Source of the DNA: Mycolicibacterium flavescens
GTDB lineage: Bacteria; Actinomycetota; Actinomycetes; Mycobacteriales; Mycobacteriaceae
NCBI RefSeq assembly: GCF_001722335.1
Contig: NZ_MIHA01000035.1
Coordinates: forward strand, 1-27,693
Direction of reading: 5' to 3'
DNA: 27,693 nucleotides
Shown here: positions 17,822 to 24,943 of the stretch, piece by piece
Position numbering within the stretch: position 1 is the stretch's first letter
Layout: each line of letters opens with the position of its first letter
The notes under the pieces: generated by a model
The model's input: the letters and a program-made list of their open reading frames with translations, nothing else
The model's database searches: none
What the model was told of the DNA's origin: nothing
Translations under genes and position numbers: made by a program

Positions 17822-19108
17822 ATGTCGCTTCTCGAAACAGACGTTCTCAACCAGGATTCCGAGCTGCCCGAGATATTCGCCTCGGTGGAATCCGAGGTGC
17901 GCAGTTACTGCCGCAACTGGCCCACCACCTTCGAGACCGCGCGCGGACCGTGGATCACCGACACCTCGGGCACGCGCTATCTGGACTTCTTCGCCGGCGC
18001 GGGCGCGCTGAACTACGGGCACAACAACCCGGTTCTCAAGCGGGCCGTGCTGGACTACCTGGCCGGCGACGGCATCGTGCACTCGCTGGACATGGCCACC
18101 ACGGCCAAGCGGGAGTTCCTCGAGACGTTCTCGGCGCTGGTGCTCGAACCCCGCAACCTCGACTACAAGGTCCAGTTCCCCGGCCCCACCGGGACCAACG
18201 CCGTCGAATCGGCGCTCAAGCTCGCCCGCAAGGTGACCGGGCGCGAGTCGGTCGTCAGCTTCACCAACGCATTTCACGGTATGACGCTGGGCGCGCTGTC
18301 GGTCACCGGCAACTCGATGAAGCGCGCCGGTGCGGGCATCCCGCTGGTGCACGCCACCCCGATGCCGTACGACAACTACTTCGGCGGCGTCACCGAGGAC
18401 TTCCACTGGTTCGAGCGCGTGCTCGACGACTCGGGTAGCGGTCTGAACCGGCCCGCCGCGGTGATCGTGGAAACCGTGCAGGGCGAGGGCGGTCTGAACG
18501 TCGCGCGGGTGGAGTGGCTGCAGGCGCTGGCCGAACTGTGCCGTCGCCGCGAGATCCTGCTGATCGTCGACGACGTGCAGATGGGCTGCGGCCGCACCGG
18601 GCCGTTCTTCAGCTTCGAAGCGGCCGGCATCGTGCCCGACATCGTCACGCTGTCGAAGTCAATCAGCGGATACGGTCTGCCGATGGCGTTGACGCTGTTC
18701 CACCGCGAACTCGACGTCTGGTCGCCGGGCGAGCACAATGGGACGTTCCGTGGGCACAATCCGGCCTTCGTCACCGCTACCGCGGCCCTGCAGACCTACT
18801 GGGCCAACGACAGCCTGGCCAAGAGCACGGCGGACAAGGGGATCATGGTGCGCGACCGGCTCGACGCGATCGCCGACAAGTACGACGGCGTGTCGGCCCG
18901 CGGGCGCGGTATGGCACAGGGGCTGAAGTTCGAGAACACCGACCTGGCCGGCGAGGTGTGCCGGGCGGCCTTCGAGCGCGGTCTGCTCGCCGAGACCAGC
19001 GGACCGGCCGATGAGGTCGTCAAACTGCTGCCACCGCTGACGATCTCGGAGAATGATCTGATGTCCGGGCTGGACATCCTCGCCGAGTCCGTCGCAACGA
19101 CTGTTTGA
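17822..19108 (+). CDS. ectB: diaminobutyrate--2-oxoglutarate transaminase EctB
   Basis: EctB makes L-2,4-diaminobutyrate from aspartate semialdehyde with glutamate as amino donor, the first committed step. The 428-residue class III aminotransferase has the cofactor-binding GPTGTNAVESALKLARKVTGR, the PLP-binding IVDDVQMGCGRTGPFFSFE, and the Schiff-base Lys279 in TLSKSISGYGLPMAL. AACGGAG before the ATG is a good ribosome binding site. Length and motifs are typical of EctB. Confidence 0.96.
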   Translation: MSLLETDVLNQDSELPEIFASVESEVRSYCRNWPTTFETARGPWITDTSGTRYLDFFAGAGALNYGHNNPVLKRAVLDYLAGDGIVHSLDMATTAKREFLETFSALVLEPRNLDYKVQFPGPTGTNAVESALKLARKVTGRESVVSFTNAFHGMTLGALSVTGNSMKRAGAGIPLVHATPMPYDNYFGGVTEDFHWFERVLDDSGSGLNRPAAVIVETVQGEGGLNVARVEWLQALAELCRRREILLIVDDVQMGCGRTGPFFSFEAAGIVPDIVTLSKSISGYGLPMALTLFHRELDVWSPGEHNGTFRGHNPAFVTATAALQTYWANDSLAKSTADKGIMVRDRLDAIADKYDGVSARGRGMAQGLKFENTDLAGEVCRAAFERGLLAETSGPADEVVKLLPPLTISENDLMSGLDILAESVATTV

Positions 19109-19127
19109 TCCGAAGGGAGATTTCGCC

Positions 19128-19520
19128 TTGATCGTCCGCACCACTGAGGAGATCACCGGTACGGACCGCGACGTGGACGGCGGTTCCTGGCGGTCCAAAC
19201 GCATCATCCTGGCCGGCGACGGCGTGGGGTTCTCTTTCCACGAGACCACCATCCAGGAGGGTGCGGTGTGCGATTTCCACTACCAGCACCACATCGAAGC
19301 GGTCTGGGTGGTCGAGGGTGAGGGCACCCTGACCAACCGCGAAACCGGTGAGCAGCACCGGCTTTCGGCCGGCACGATGTACCTGCTCGACGGCCACGAG
19401 CGCCACACCGTCACCTGCGAACGGCAGCTGCGGATGTTCTGCGTGTTCAACCCGCCGGTGACCGGGCAGGAGGTCCACGACGAGACGGGCGCCTACCCGC
19501 CGCCCGCACCGGCAGCGTGA
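19128..19520 (+). CDS. ectC: L-ectoine synthase EctC
   Basis: EctC closes the ring of N-gamma-acetyl-diaminobutyrate to give ectoine. The TTG at 19128, with GAAGGGAGA seven bases upstream, gives the canonical start MIVRTTEEI and 130 residues. The cupin core is FHYQHHIEAVWVVEGEGTL, then LSAGTMYLLDGHERHTV, which contain the iron- and substrate-binding Glu, Tyr and His. The end EVHDETGAYPPP is characteristic. It lies 19 bases after ectB and overlaps ectD by four bases. Confidence 0.96.
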   Translation: MIVRTTEEITGTDRDVDGGSWRSKRIILAGDGVGFSFHETTIQEGAVCDFHYQHHIEAVWVVEGEGTLTNRETGEQHRLSAGTMYLLDGHERHTVTCERQLRMFCVFNPPVTGQEVHDETGAYPPPAPAA

Positions 19521-20449
19521 CCGCCATGCACCGCGCCGACGACAACTACCCCACCCGCGTCGAGGAACGGATCGACCCGATCCAGCGGATCGAACCGACC
19601 GTCTGGGGCGAGCCGGTCAACGGCCCGCTGGACCCGGCGGCGCTGAACAGCTTCGCCGAACAGGGCTACCTGGTCCGGCCCGACACCGTCGGCGGCGACT
19701 GGCTACCCGCACTGCGCCGCGAACTCGATGAGCTGGGCTCCAACGTCGACGCCGCCGATCCGCGGGTGATCCGCGAACCGAACGGCAGCCCGCGGTCGGT
19801 GTTCGAACCGCATCTGCTCTCGGATCTGATCGCGCAGGTGGTCGCGCTCGACACGGTGCTGCCGGTCGCGCGCCAGCTGCTCGGCAGCGACGTCTACATC
19901 CACCAGGCGCGGATCAACTTCATGCCCGGGTTCACCGGAACCGGTTTCTACTGGCATTCCGATTTCGAGACCTGGCACGCCGAGGACGGGATGCCCGCGA
20001 TGCGCGCCGCGTCGTGCTCGATCGCGTTGACCGACAACTACTCCTACAACGGCTCGCTGATGGTGATGCCGGGTTCGCACCGCACGTTCTATCCGTGTGT
20101 GGGCGCCACCCCGGAGAACAACCACAGCACGTCGCTGGTCCGCCAGGACGTCGGAGTGCCCGACCGCGAGGTCCTCACCGCGGCGGCAGAGCGGTTCGGT
20201 ATCAACCAGTTCACCGGTCCGGCGGGTACCGCGCTGTGGTTCGACTGCAACCTGATGCACGGTTCCGGGTCCAACATCACGCCGTTCCCTCGGTCGAACA
20301 TCTTCCTGGTGTTCAACTCGGTGGAGAACGCGCTGACCGAACCGTTCGCCGCACAGCACCCGCGACCGGAATTTCTGGCCGCACGTCGGGTGGTGCCGGT
20401 CGGCACGTCGGTCGGCACCTCGGTCGGTTCCGACACCGGCGTCGGCTGA
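19517..20449 (+). CDS. ectD: ectoine 5-hydroxylase EctD
   Basis: EctD is a non-haem iron, 2-oxoglutarate dioxygenase that makes 5-hydroxyectoine. The GTG at 19517 overlaps the ectC stop (GTGA) and gives 310 residues. The iron ligands are His147 and Asp149 in FYWHSDFETWH and His248 in LMHGSGSN; Arg259 in FPRSN would bind 2-oxoglutarate. The EctD signature FYWHSDFETWHAEDGMP is intact. The last 16 residues are a low-complexity tail of VGTS repeats encoded by 12-bp direct repeats (20398-20433), outside the catalytic domain. Confidence 0.96.
   Translation: MTAMHRADDNYPTRVEERIDPIQRIEPTVWGEPVNGPLDPAALNSFAEQGYLVRPDTVGGDWLPALRRELDELGSNVDAADPRVIREPNGSPRSVFEPHLLSDLIAQVVALDTVLPVARQLLGSDVYIHQARINFMPGFTGTGFYWHSDFETWHAEDGMPAMRAASCSIALTDNYSYNGSLMVMPGSHRTFYPCVGATPENNHSTSLVRQDVGVPDREVLTAAAERFGINQFTGPAGTALWFDCNLMHGSGSNITPFPRSNIFLVFNSVENALTEPFAAQHPRPEFLAARRVVPVGTSVGTSVGSDTGVG
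20398..20433 (+). repeat. three 12-bp tandem repeats in the end of ectD
   Basis: GGTCGGCACGTC, GGTCGGCACCTC and the diverged GGTCGGTTCCGA follow one another in frame and encode VGTS-VGTS-VGSD (shifted by one base). This is a slippage-prone tract that can change tail length without frameshift. Confidence 0.7.
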
Positions 20450-20454
20450 GGCGA

Positions 20455-20475
20455 CACCGGCGCCCGCGACCGGTG
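20455..20475 (+). terminator. hairpin after ectD
   Basis: CACCGG (20455-20460) pairs with CCGGTG (20470-20475) over nine bases, six bases after the ectD stop. No T-run follows, so it is a weak candidate for the end of the ect message. The next gene has its own -10 box right after it, which fits. Confidence 0.4.
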
Positions 20476-20479
20476 CGTC

Positions 20480-20491
20480 TACGGTGGTGCG
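20480..20491 (+). promoter_or_regulatory. leaderless-type -10 box for the lipoprotein protease
   Basis: TACGGT (20480-20485) fits TANNNT and is followed by six bases and the ATG at 20492. The same TACGGT plus six-base arrangement occurs before the GTG at 24058. It suggests that the protease is transcribed separately from ectABCD. Confidence 0.5.
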
Positions 20492-21241
20492 ATGATGCGT
20501 GCGCCGGCCGCGGCCGTCCTGTTGGCCGGCTGCGTCCTGACCGGCTGCGCGCACGTCGTGACCGGAGCGGCCCGCGTCGCCGCCCCGGAGGCGCCCGCAC
20601 ACACCACCGTCGCGCCTGCGCCCAACGCCACGATCGACGCGGCCCGGCGCAGTGTCGTTCAGGTGCGCGCCCCGGCCGGTGACTGCGGCAAGCTGCTGGG
20701 CGGCACCGGGTTTGTCGTCGCGCCGCACCGGGTGCTGACGGCCGCTCACGTGGTGGCGGGCAGCGACAGCGTCTCCATCGAGGCCAACGACAATGTGCTT
20801 GACGCACAGGTCGTTTCGTACGATGCGGCCGCCGACGTGGCGATCATCGACGTGCCGGGGCTGGTGGCGCCGCCGCTGAGCCTGGCCCCGCTGCCGGTCG
20901 AGCCGGGAACCAAGGCGTCGGTGCTGGCCTATCCCGAGCACGGCGCCTTCGCCGCGGTGTCCGCGACGGTCGGCCAACTGGTCGACCTGACCGGGCCCAA
21001 CATCTACCGCACGACCAACGTCACGCGCGCGGTGTACGTGGTTTCGCTACCCGGCGGTCTGCCGCCGGGGGCGAGCGGCGGCCCGCTGGTCGACAGGGCC
21101 GGACGGGTGCTCGGGGTCATGTTCGGCAACGACGTCGAGCACGCCGACACCGGCTTCGCGCTCACCTCGGTAGAACTGGCTCGCCAGACCACCGTGCTCA
21201 CCGGCGGCACGCCGGTGTGGACCGGTGACTGCGTCGAGTGA
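20492..21241 (+). CDS. secreted lipoprotein, trypsin-like serine protease
   Basis: The 249-residue protein has a lipoprotein signal (AAAVLLAGCVLTGC; acylated Cys19, with Cys14 the alternative), a Pro/Ala linker, and a chymotrypsin-fold protease from about residue 50. The triad is His86 (LTAAHVV), Asp115 (AAADVAIID) and Ser195 (PPGASGGPLVD). Cys65 and Cys247 could form a disulfide bracing the domain. The layout resembles the periplasmic protease half of mycobacterial MarP (Rv3671c) without its membrane helices and with a lipid anchor instead. It should act outside the membrane. It lies 42 bases after ectD and ends five bases from a convergent hydrolase. The substrate is unknown. Confidence 0.88.
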   Translation: MMRAPAAAVLLAGCVLTGCAHVVTGAARVAAPEAPAHTTVAPAPNATIDAARRSVVQVRAPAGDCGKLLGGTGFVVAPHRVLTAAHVVAGSDSVSIEANDNVLDAQVVSYDAAADVAIIDVPGLVAPPLSLAPLPVEPGTKASVLAYPEHGAFAAVSATVGQLVDLTGPNIYRTTNVTRAVYVVSLPGGLPPGASGGPLVDRAGRVLGVMFGNDVEHADTGFALTSVELARQTTVLTGGTPVWTGDCVE

Positions 21242-21246
21242 TCGGC

Positions 21247-22134
21247 TCAGCGTTCGCATCCGGCCCAGAACTGCGCGGCGCGCTCAGCGATCTCGTCGGC
21301 GTACTCGCCGTTGATGGCGTGTGAGGCGTCGGCCCAGAGCTCTACCTGCCCGTGCCGCAGGGTTTTTCGCGCGCGTGCGGCGGCCCGCGCGGGGTTGTGC
21401 ATCACGCTGCGCCCACCGATCAGCGCGAGCACCGGGATGTCGAGGCCGCGCAGCTGGTCGTCGGAGATCATCTTCGGCATCGCCTTGCGCAACGCGTAAT
21501 CGGTTGCGCCGGCGTCGATCAGCTGTGCAGCCGCTGCGGCGTCGTCGAGGTCGACACCGCCGGAGATCCAGCTCAGCACGCGCCTGCGCAGCGCACGGGG
21601 TACGCCGGGCAGGAACAGAGCAGGCGAGACCAGCACCGCCCTGGCCGCGACGGGCGCGAAGGTGAAGACGGGATCGAGCAGCACCAGCGACGCGGGGCGG
21701 CCTGGCCGGCGCACGGCGTAGTTGACCGCCGACCACCCCCCGATCGAGACCCCCATCAGATGGGCGCGGTCAAGCCCCAGTCCAGCCAGCGTCTCGTCGA
21801 GCCAGCGCGCCTCGTCGTCGGGGCCGGTGATGGGCCGGTGCTGTACCGACATGCCCGCCTCGCCGAGCAGGTCGACGCCCAGCACCGGCCGGTGCGCCAT
21901 CAGGCTCGGGATGTTGGTGGCCCACATCGGGGTGGAGGCGTTGCGTCCGGGCAGCAGCACAACCGGTGTCCCGTCGGCGGTGCCTGCGAAGCGGTACACC
22001 CGGACAGTGCCGAAACTCGTTGCCACATCGTGGGTCTCGTCGATCGCCGGAAGTCCCGACAGGGCATCGCGGTAGATACCGAGGAAGTGCTCGCGAGCCC
22101 GGCGGCTCTTGAAGTCCCCTACCCCGCCCGGCAC
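21247..22134 (-). CDS. alpha/beta hydrolase downstream of glmS
   Basis: The GTG at 22134 overlaps the glmS TAG by one base and gives 295 residues. It has the fold's markers: VVLLPGRNASTPMW in place of the usual HG oxyanion loop, VLGVDLLGEAGMS, nucleophile GVSIGGW (Ser130), LVLLDPVFTF, PVLALIGGRSVMHNP and a terminal His in ADASHAINGE. The triad is plausible but the acid is not obvious. No membrane segment is seen. Tight coupling suggests cotranslation with glmS; the substrate cannot be told. Confidence 0.87.
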   Translation of the reverse strand: MPGGVGDFKSRRAREHFLGIYRDALSGLPAIDETHDVATSFGTVRVYRFAGTADGTPVVLLPGRNASTPMWATNIPSLMAHRPVLGVDLLGEAGMSVQHRPITGPDDEARWLDETLAGLGLDRAHLMGVSIGGWSAVNYAVRRPGRPASLVLLDPVFTFAPVAARAVLVSPALFLPGVPRALRRRVLSWISGGVDLDDAAAAAQLIDAGATDYALRKAMPKMISDDQLRGLDIPVLALIGGRSVMHNPARAAARARKTLRHGQVELWADASHAINGEYADEIAERAAQFWAGCER

Positions 22135-24002
22135 TACTCGACGGTGACCGACTTGGCGAGGTTGCGCGGCTTGTCGACGTCGTAGCCGCGCGCCTGCGCG
22201 ACGCCCGCGGCGAACACCTGCAGCGGAATCGTCGACAACAGCGGCTGGAACAACGTTGGCACCGCGGGGATCTCGATGAGGTGGTCGGCGTACGGGCGGA
22301 CGGTCTCGTCGCCCTCCTCGGCGATCACGATGGTGATCGCCCCGCGCGCCTGGATCTCGCGGATGTTCGACAGCAGCTTGGCGTGCAGCATCGGCGCGTT
22401 CTTCGGCGACGGCATCACGACGATCACCGGCAGGTCGTCCTCGATCAGCGCGATCGGGCCGTGCTTGAGCTCGCCGGCGGCGAACCCCTCGGCGTGCATG
22501 TACGCCAGTTCCTTGAGCTTGAGCGCACCTTCGAGCGCCACCGGGTAGCCGACGTGGCGCCCCAGAAACAGCACGGTCTGCGACTTGGCGAACCGGTGGG
22601 CCAGTTCGAAGACCGGTTCGGTGGTGTCGAGCACCCGGGCCACCAGCTCAGGCATGGCCTCCAGGTTGCGGTACTCGCGCTCGACCTCGTCGGGGTACTT
22701 GGTGCCGCGGGCCTGCGCAAGAGCCAGCCCGACAAGGTAATTCGCGGTGACCTGAGCCAGGAAGGTCTTGGTCGAGGCCACCCCGATCTCGGGACCCGCG
22801 CGGGTGTAGAGCACCGCGTCGCATTCCCGGGGGATCTGGCTGCCGTTGGTGTTGCAGATGGCCAGCACCTTGGCCTTCTGCTCCTTGGCGTGCCGGACCG
22901 CCTCCAGCGTGTCGGCGGTCTCACCGGACTGCGAGATCGCCACCACCAGCGTGTGCCGGTCCAGAACCGGGTCGCGGTAACGGAATTCGCTGGCGAGTTC
23001 CGCCTCGACCGGCAGCCGGGTCCAGTGCTCGATCGCGTACTTGGCCAGCAGACCCGAGTGGTAGGCGGTGCCGCAGGCGACGACGAACACCTTGTCGACC
23101 TCGCGCAGTTCCTGATCGGAGAGCCGCTGCTCGTCGAGGACGATCCGATTGTCGACGAAGTGACCGAGCAACGTATCGGAGACCGCGGCGGGCTGCTCGG
23201 CGATCTCCTTGAGCATGAAGTACTCGTAGCCGCCCTTCTCGGCGGCCGAGATGTCCCAGTCGATGTGGAACGGGCGGGCGTTGTCTGCGTCGTCGTTGCC
23301 GAAGAAGTCGGTGATGCGGTAACCCCCGGCGGTCACTACGACCGCCTGGTCCTGCCCGAGTTCGACCGCCTCGCGGGTGTGTTCGATGAACGCCGCCACA
23401 TCGGAGCCGACGAACATCTCGCCGTCGCCGACACCGAGGACCAACGGGGTGGACCGCCGTGCGGCCACGATGGTGTCGGGGTCGTCGGCGCTGGCGAACA
23501 CCAGCGTGAAGTGGCCCTCCAGGCGGGGCAGCACCGCGAACACCGAGCCGACGAAATCGCCCGCGGTCGGCCCGTGGTGGTACTGCCAGGACACCAGGTG
23601 CACGGCGACCTCGGTGTCGGTGTCGCTGGCGAACTCGACGCCGGTCTTCTCCAGTTCGGCGCGCAGCGAGACGTAGTTCTCGATGATGCCGTTGTGGACC
23701 ACCGCGATCTTTCCCGCGGCGTCGCGGTGCGGGTGCGCGTTGCGGTCGGTCGGCCTGCCGTGGGTGGCCCACCGGGTGTGGCCGAGGCCGGTGCTGCCGA
23801 CCAGGCCGGCGGCGTCGGTGTCGGTCAGCGCGGACTCCAGATTGGCCAGCCGGCCGGCGCGGCGACGGACGGTCAACCCGCCGCGGCCGTCGAGCAGAGC
23901 TATCCCCGAGGAGTCGTATCCGCGGTACTCCATGCGGCGCAGCGCGTCGACGACGATGTCGCAGGCAGGTCGCTGCCCGACGTAGCCGACGATTCCACAC
24001 AT
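22134..24002 (-). CDS. glmS: glutamine--fructose-6-phosphate aminotransferase GlmS
   Basis: GlmS makes glucosamine-6-phosphate from fructose-6-phosphate and glutamine, the entry to UDP-GlcNAc and peptidoglycan. The 622-residue protein begins MCGIVGYVGQRPACD with the nucleophile Cys2. The glutaminase domain (about 1-240) has LGHTRWATHGRPTDRNAHPH and VVHNGIIENY. Two SIS domains follow, with ACGTAYHSGLLAKYAIE, VVAISQSGETADTLEAV and the terminal motif DKPRNLAKSVTVE. The upstream TACCCT (24016-24011, minus strand) lies eight bases before the ATG and GAAGG lies between, so it is nearly leaderless. No glmS ribozyme is visible; the leader is too short. Confidence 0.97.
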   Translation of the reverse strand: MCGIVGYVGQRPACDIVVDALRRMEYRGYDSSGIALLDGRGGLTVRRRAGRLANLESALTDTDAAGLVGSTGLGHTRWATHGRPTDRNAHPHRDAAGKIAVVHNGIIENYVSLRAELEKTGVEFASDTDTEVAVHLVSWQYHHGPTAGDFVGSVFAVLPRLEGHFTLVFASADDPDTIVAARRSTPLVLGVGDGEMFVGSDVAAFIEHTREAVELGQDQAVVVTAGGYRITDFFGNDDADNARPFHIDWDISAAEKGGYEYFMLKEIAEQPAAVSDTLLGHFVDNRIVLDEQRLSDQELREVDKVFVVACGTAYHSGLLAKYAIEHWTRLPVEAELASEFRYRDPVLDRHTLVVAISQSGETADTLEAVRHAKEQKAKVLAICNTNGSQIPRECDAVLYTRAGPEIGVASTKTFLAQVTANYLVGLALAQARGTKYPDEVEREYRNLEAMPELVARVLDTTEPVFELAHRFAKSQTVLFLGRHVGYPVALEGALKLKELAYMHAEGFAAGELKHGPIALIEDDLPVIVVMPSPKNAPMLHAKLLSNIREIQARGAITIVIAEEGDETVRPYADHLIEIPAVPTLFQPLLSTIPLQVFAAGVAQARGYDVDKPRNLAKSVTVE

Positions 24003-24010
24003 AAGCCTTC

Positions 24011-24051
24011 AGGGTAGTGCAAGAGCCCCCGCAGGCCCGGTGAGCTACGGT
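24011..24051. promoter_or_regulatory. divergent leaderless promoters of glmS and the next gene
   Basis: In the 55-bp gap, the minus strand has TACCCT (24016-24011) eight bases before the glmS ATG, and the plus strand has TACGGT (24046-24051) six bases before the GTG at 24058. Both fit TANNNT. The two -10 boxes are about 30 bp apart, so polymerases could interfere with each other. Confidence 0.5.
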
Positions 24052-24057
24052 CATCGA

Positions 24058-24903
24058 GTGGCCAGCACGAAGAAGCTCTTCAAGGCGTTGACCCGCCGCG
24101 GCCCCCACCGCGTTTTGCGCGGTGACCTGGGCTTTGCCGGCCTTCCCGGGATTGTCTACACCCCGGAGTCGGGGATGAACCTGCCGGGTGTCGCGTTCGG
24201 CCACGACTGGCTCGCCGGCGCGGACCGCTACTGCGGCACTCTCGAGCATCTGGCGTCCTGGGGCATCGTCGCCGCGGCGCCTGCTACCGAGGCCGGGCTG
24301 GCCCCGTCGGCGCTGAATATGGCCTATGACCTGGGCACCACTTTGGACATCATCGCCGGGGTGCGGCTGGGGTCCGGCGACATCAGCGTGCACCCGAACA
24401 AGCTCGGGGTCGTCGGGCACGGATTCGGCGGGTCGGCCGCGGTGTTTGCCGCGGCCGGGATGCCGGTCAAACCGAAGGCCGTCGTTGCGATGTTCCCCAC
24501 AGTGACCGCTCCGCCCGCGGTGGAACCCGCTTCGGGGCTGGCGGTTCCCGGCCTGATCCTCGCCGACCCGGGCGACCCGATGTCGCTGCGGTCTAACGCG
24601 GTGGAGTTGGCCCGGGTGTGGCGCAGTGCCACGCTGCGCGACCTGCGCAAGGTCAAGGCCGGCGGGCTGATCGAGGGCCGCCGCCTGGCCCGGGTGGTCG
24701 GCCTGCCCGGCGCCGATCGCGGCACCCAGAAGGTGGTGCGGGCCGTGCTCACCGGATACCTGCTGCACACGCTGACCGGTGACAAGGCCTACCGGGATTT
24801 CGCCGACGCGGAGGTCGATCTGCCGAAGGCGGCGGTGATGGATCCGTTCGCCGAGGACCCGGTGGATCTGGAGAACAAGGTCGTCGCGTTGCTGAAGCCG
24901 TGA
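24058..24903 (+). CDS. alpha/beta-hydrolase-fold protein lacking the nucleophile serine
   Basis: The GTG at 24058 gives 281 residues (VASTKKLFKALTRRG); no ribosome binding site, but a leaderless -10 precedes it. The fold resembles dienelactone/cutinase-type hydrolases: GIVYTPESGMNLPGVAFGHDWLAG, YDLGTTLDIIAGVR, then the elbow VVGHGFGGSAAVFAAAG. The nucleophile position (residue 122, GHGFG) is Gly, encoded GGA, where a working enzyme has Ser, Cys or Asp. Later strands (KAVVAMFPT, VPGLILADPGDPM) are normal. So it is probably a non-catalytic or altered member of the family, perhaps a binding protein. It is divergent from glmS. The fold is confident; the role is unknown. Confidence 0.8.
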   Translation: MASTKKLFKALTRRGPHRVLRGDLGFAGLPGIVYTPESGMNLPGVAFGHDWLAGADRYCGTLEHLASWGIVAAAPATEAGLAPSALNMAYDLGTTLDIIAGVRLGSGDISVHPNKLGVVGHGFGGSAAVFAAAGMPVKPKAVVAMFPTVTAPPAVEPASGLAVPGLILADPGDPMSLRSNAVELARVWRSATLRDLRKVKAGGLIEGRRLARVVGLPGADRGTQKVVRAVLTGYLLHTLTGDKAYRDFADAEVDLPKAAVMDPFAEDPVDLENKVVALLKP

Positions 24904-24919
24904 CCCCGCGCACGCCCAA

Positions 24920-24937
24920 CCAACCGGTTGGGTATAT
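24920..24937 (+). promoter_or_regulatory. 12-bp palindrome next to a -10-like box before the F420 oxidoreductase
   Basis: CCAACCGGTTGG (24920-24931) is a perfect palindrome. It abuts GTATAT (24932-24937), a -10-like box six bases before the ATG at 24944. A repressor bound there would cover the spacer between -35 and -10. The core AACCGGTT is the kind of site used by TetR-family repressors, and AAC-N2-GTT is also the KstR core, but KstR's outer bases are not matched. Confidence 0.5.
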
Positions 24938-24943
24938 AACTCG

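Noticed and set aside
22281..24017. 578-codon plus-strand frame opposite glmS
   Set aside because: Antisense shadow of glmS; composition follows the complement of the real codons.
24003..24057. glmS ribozyme or riboswitch
   Set aside because: The gap is only 55 bp and the predicted glmS leader is a few bases, too short for a ribozyme.
24920..24931. Calling the palindrome a KstR site
   Set aside because: It shares the AAC-N2-GTT core, but the outer T and A of the known KstR motif are not matched, so only a general TetR-type site is proposed.
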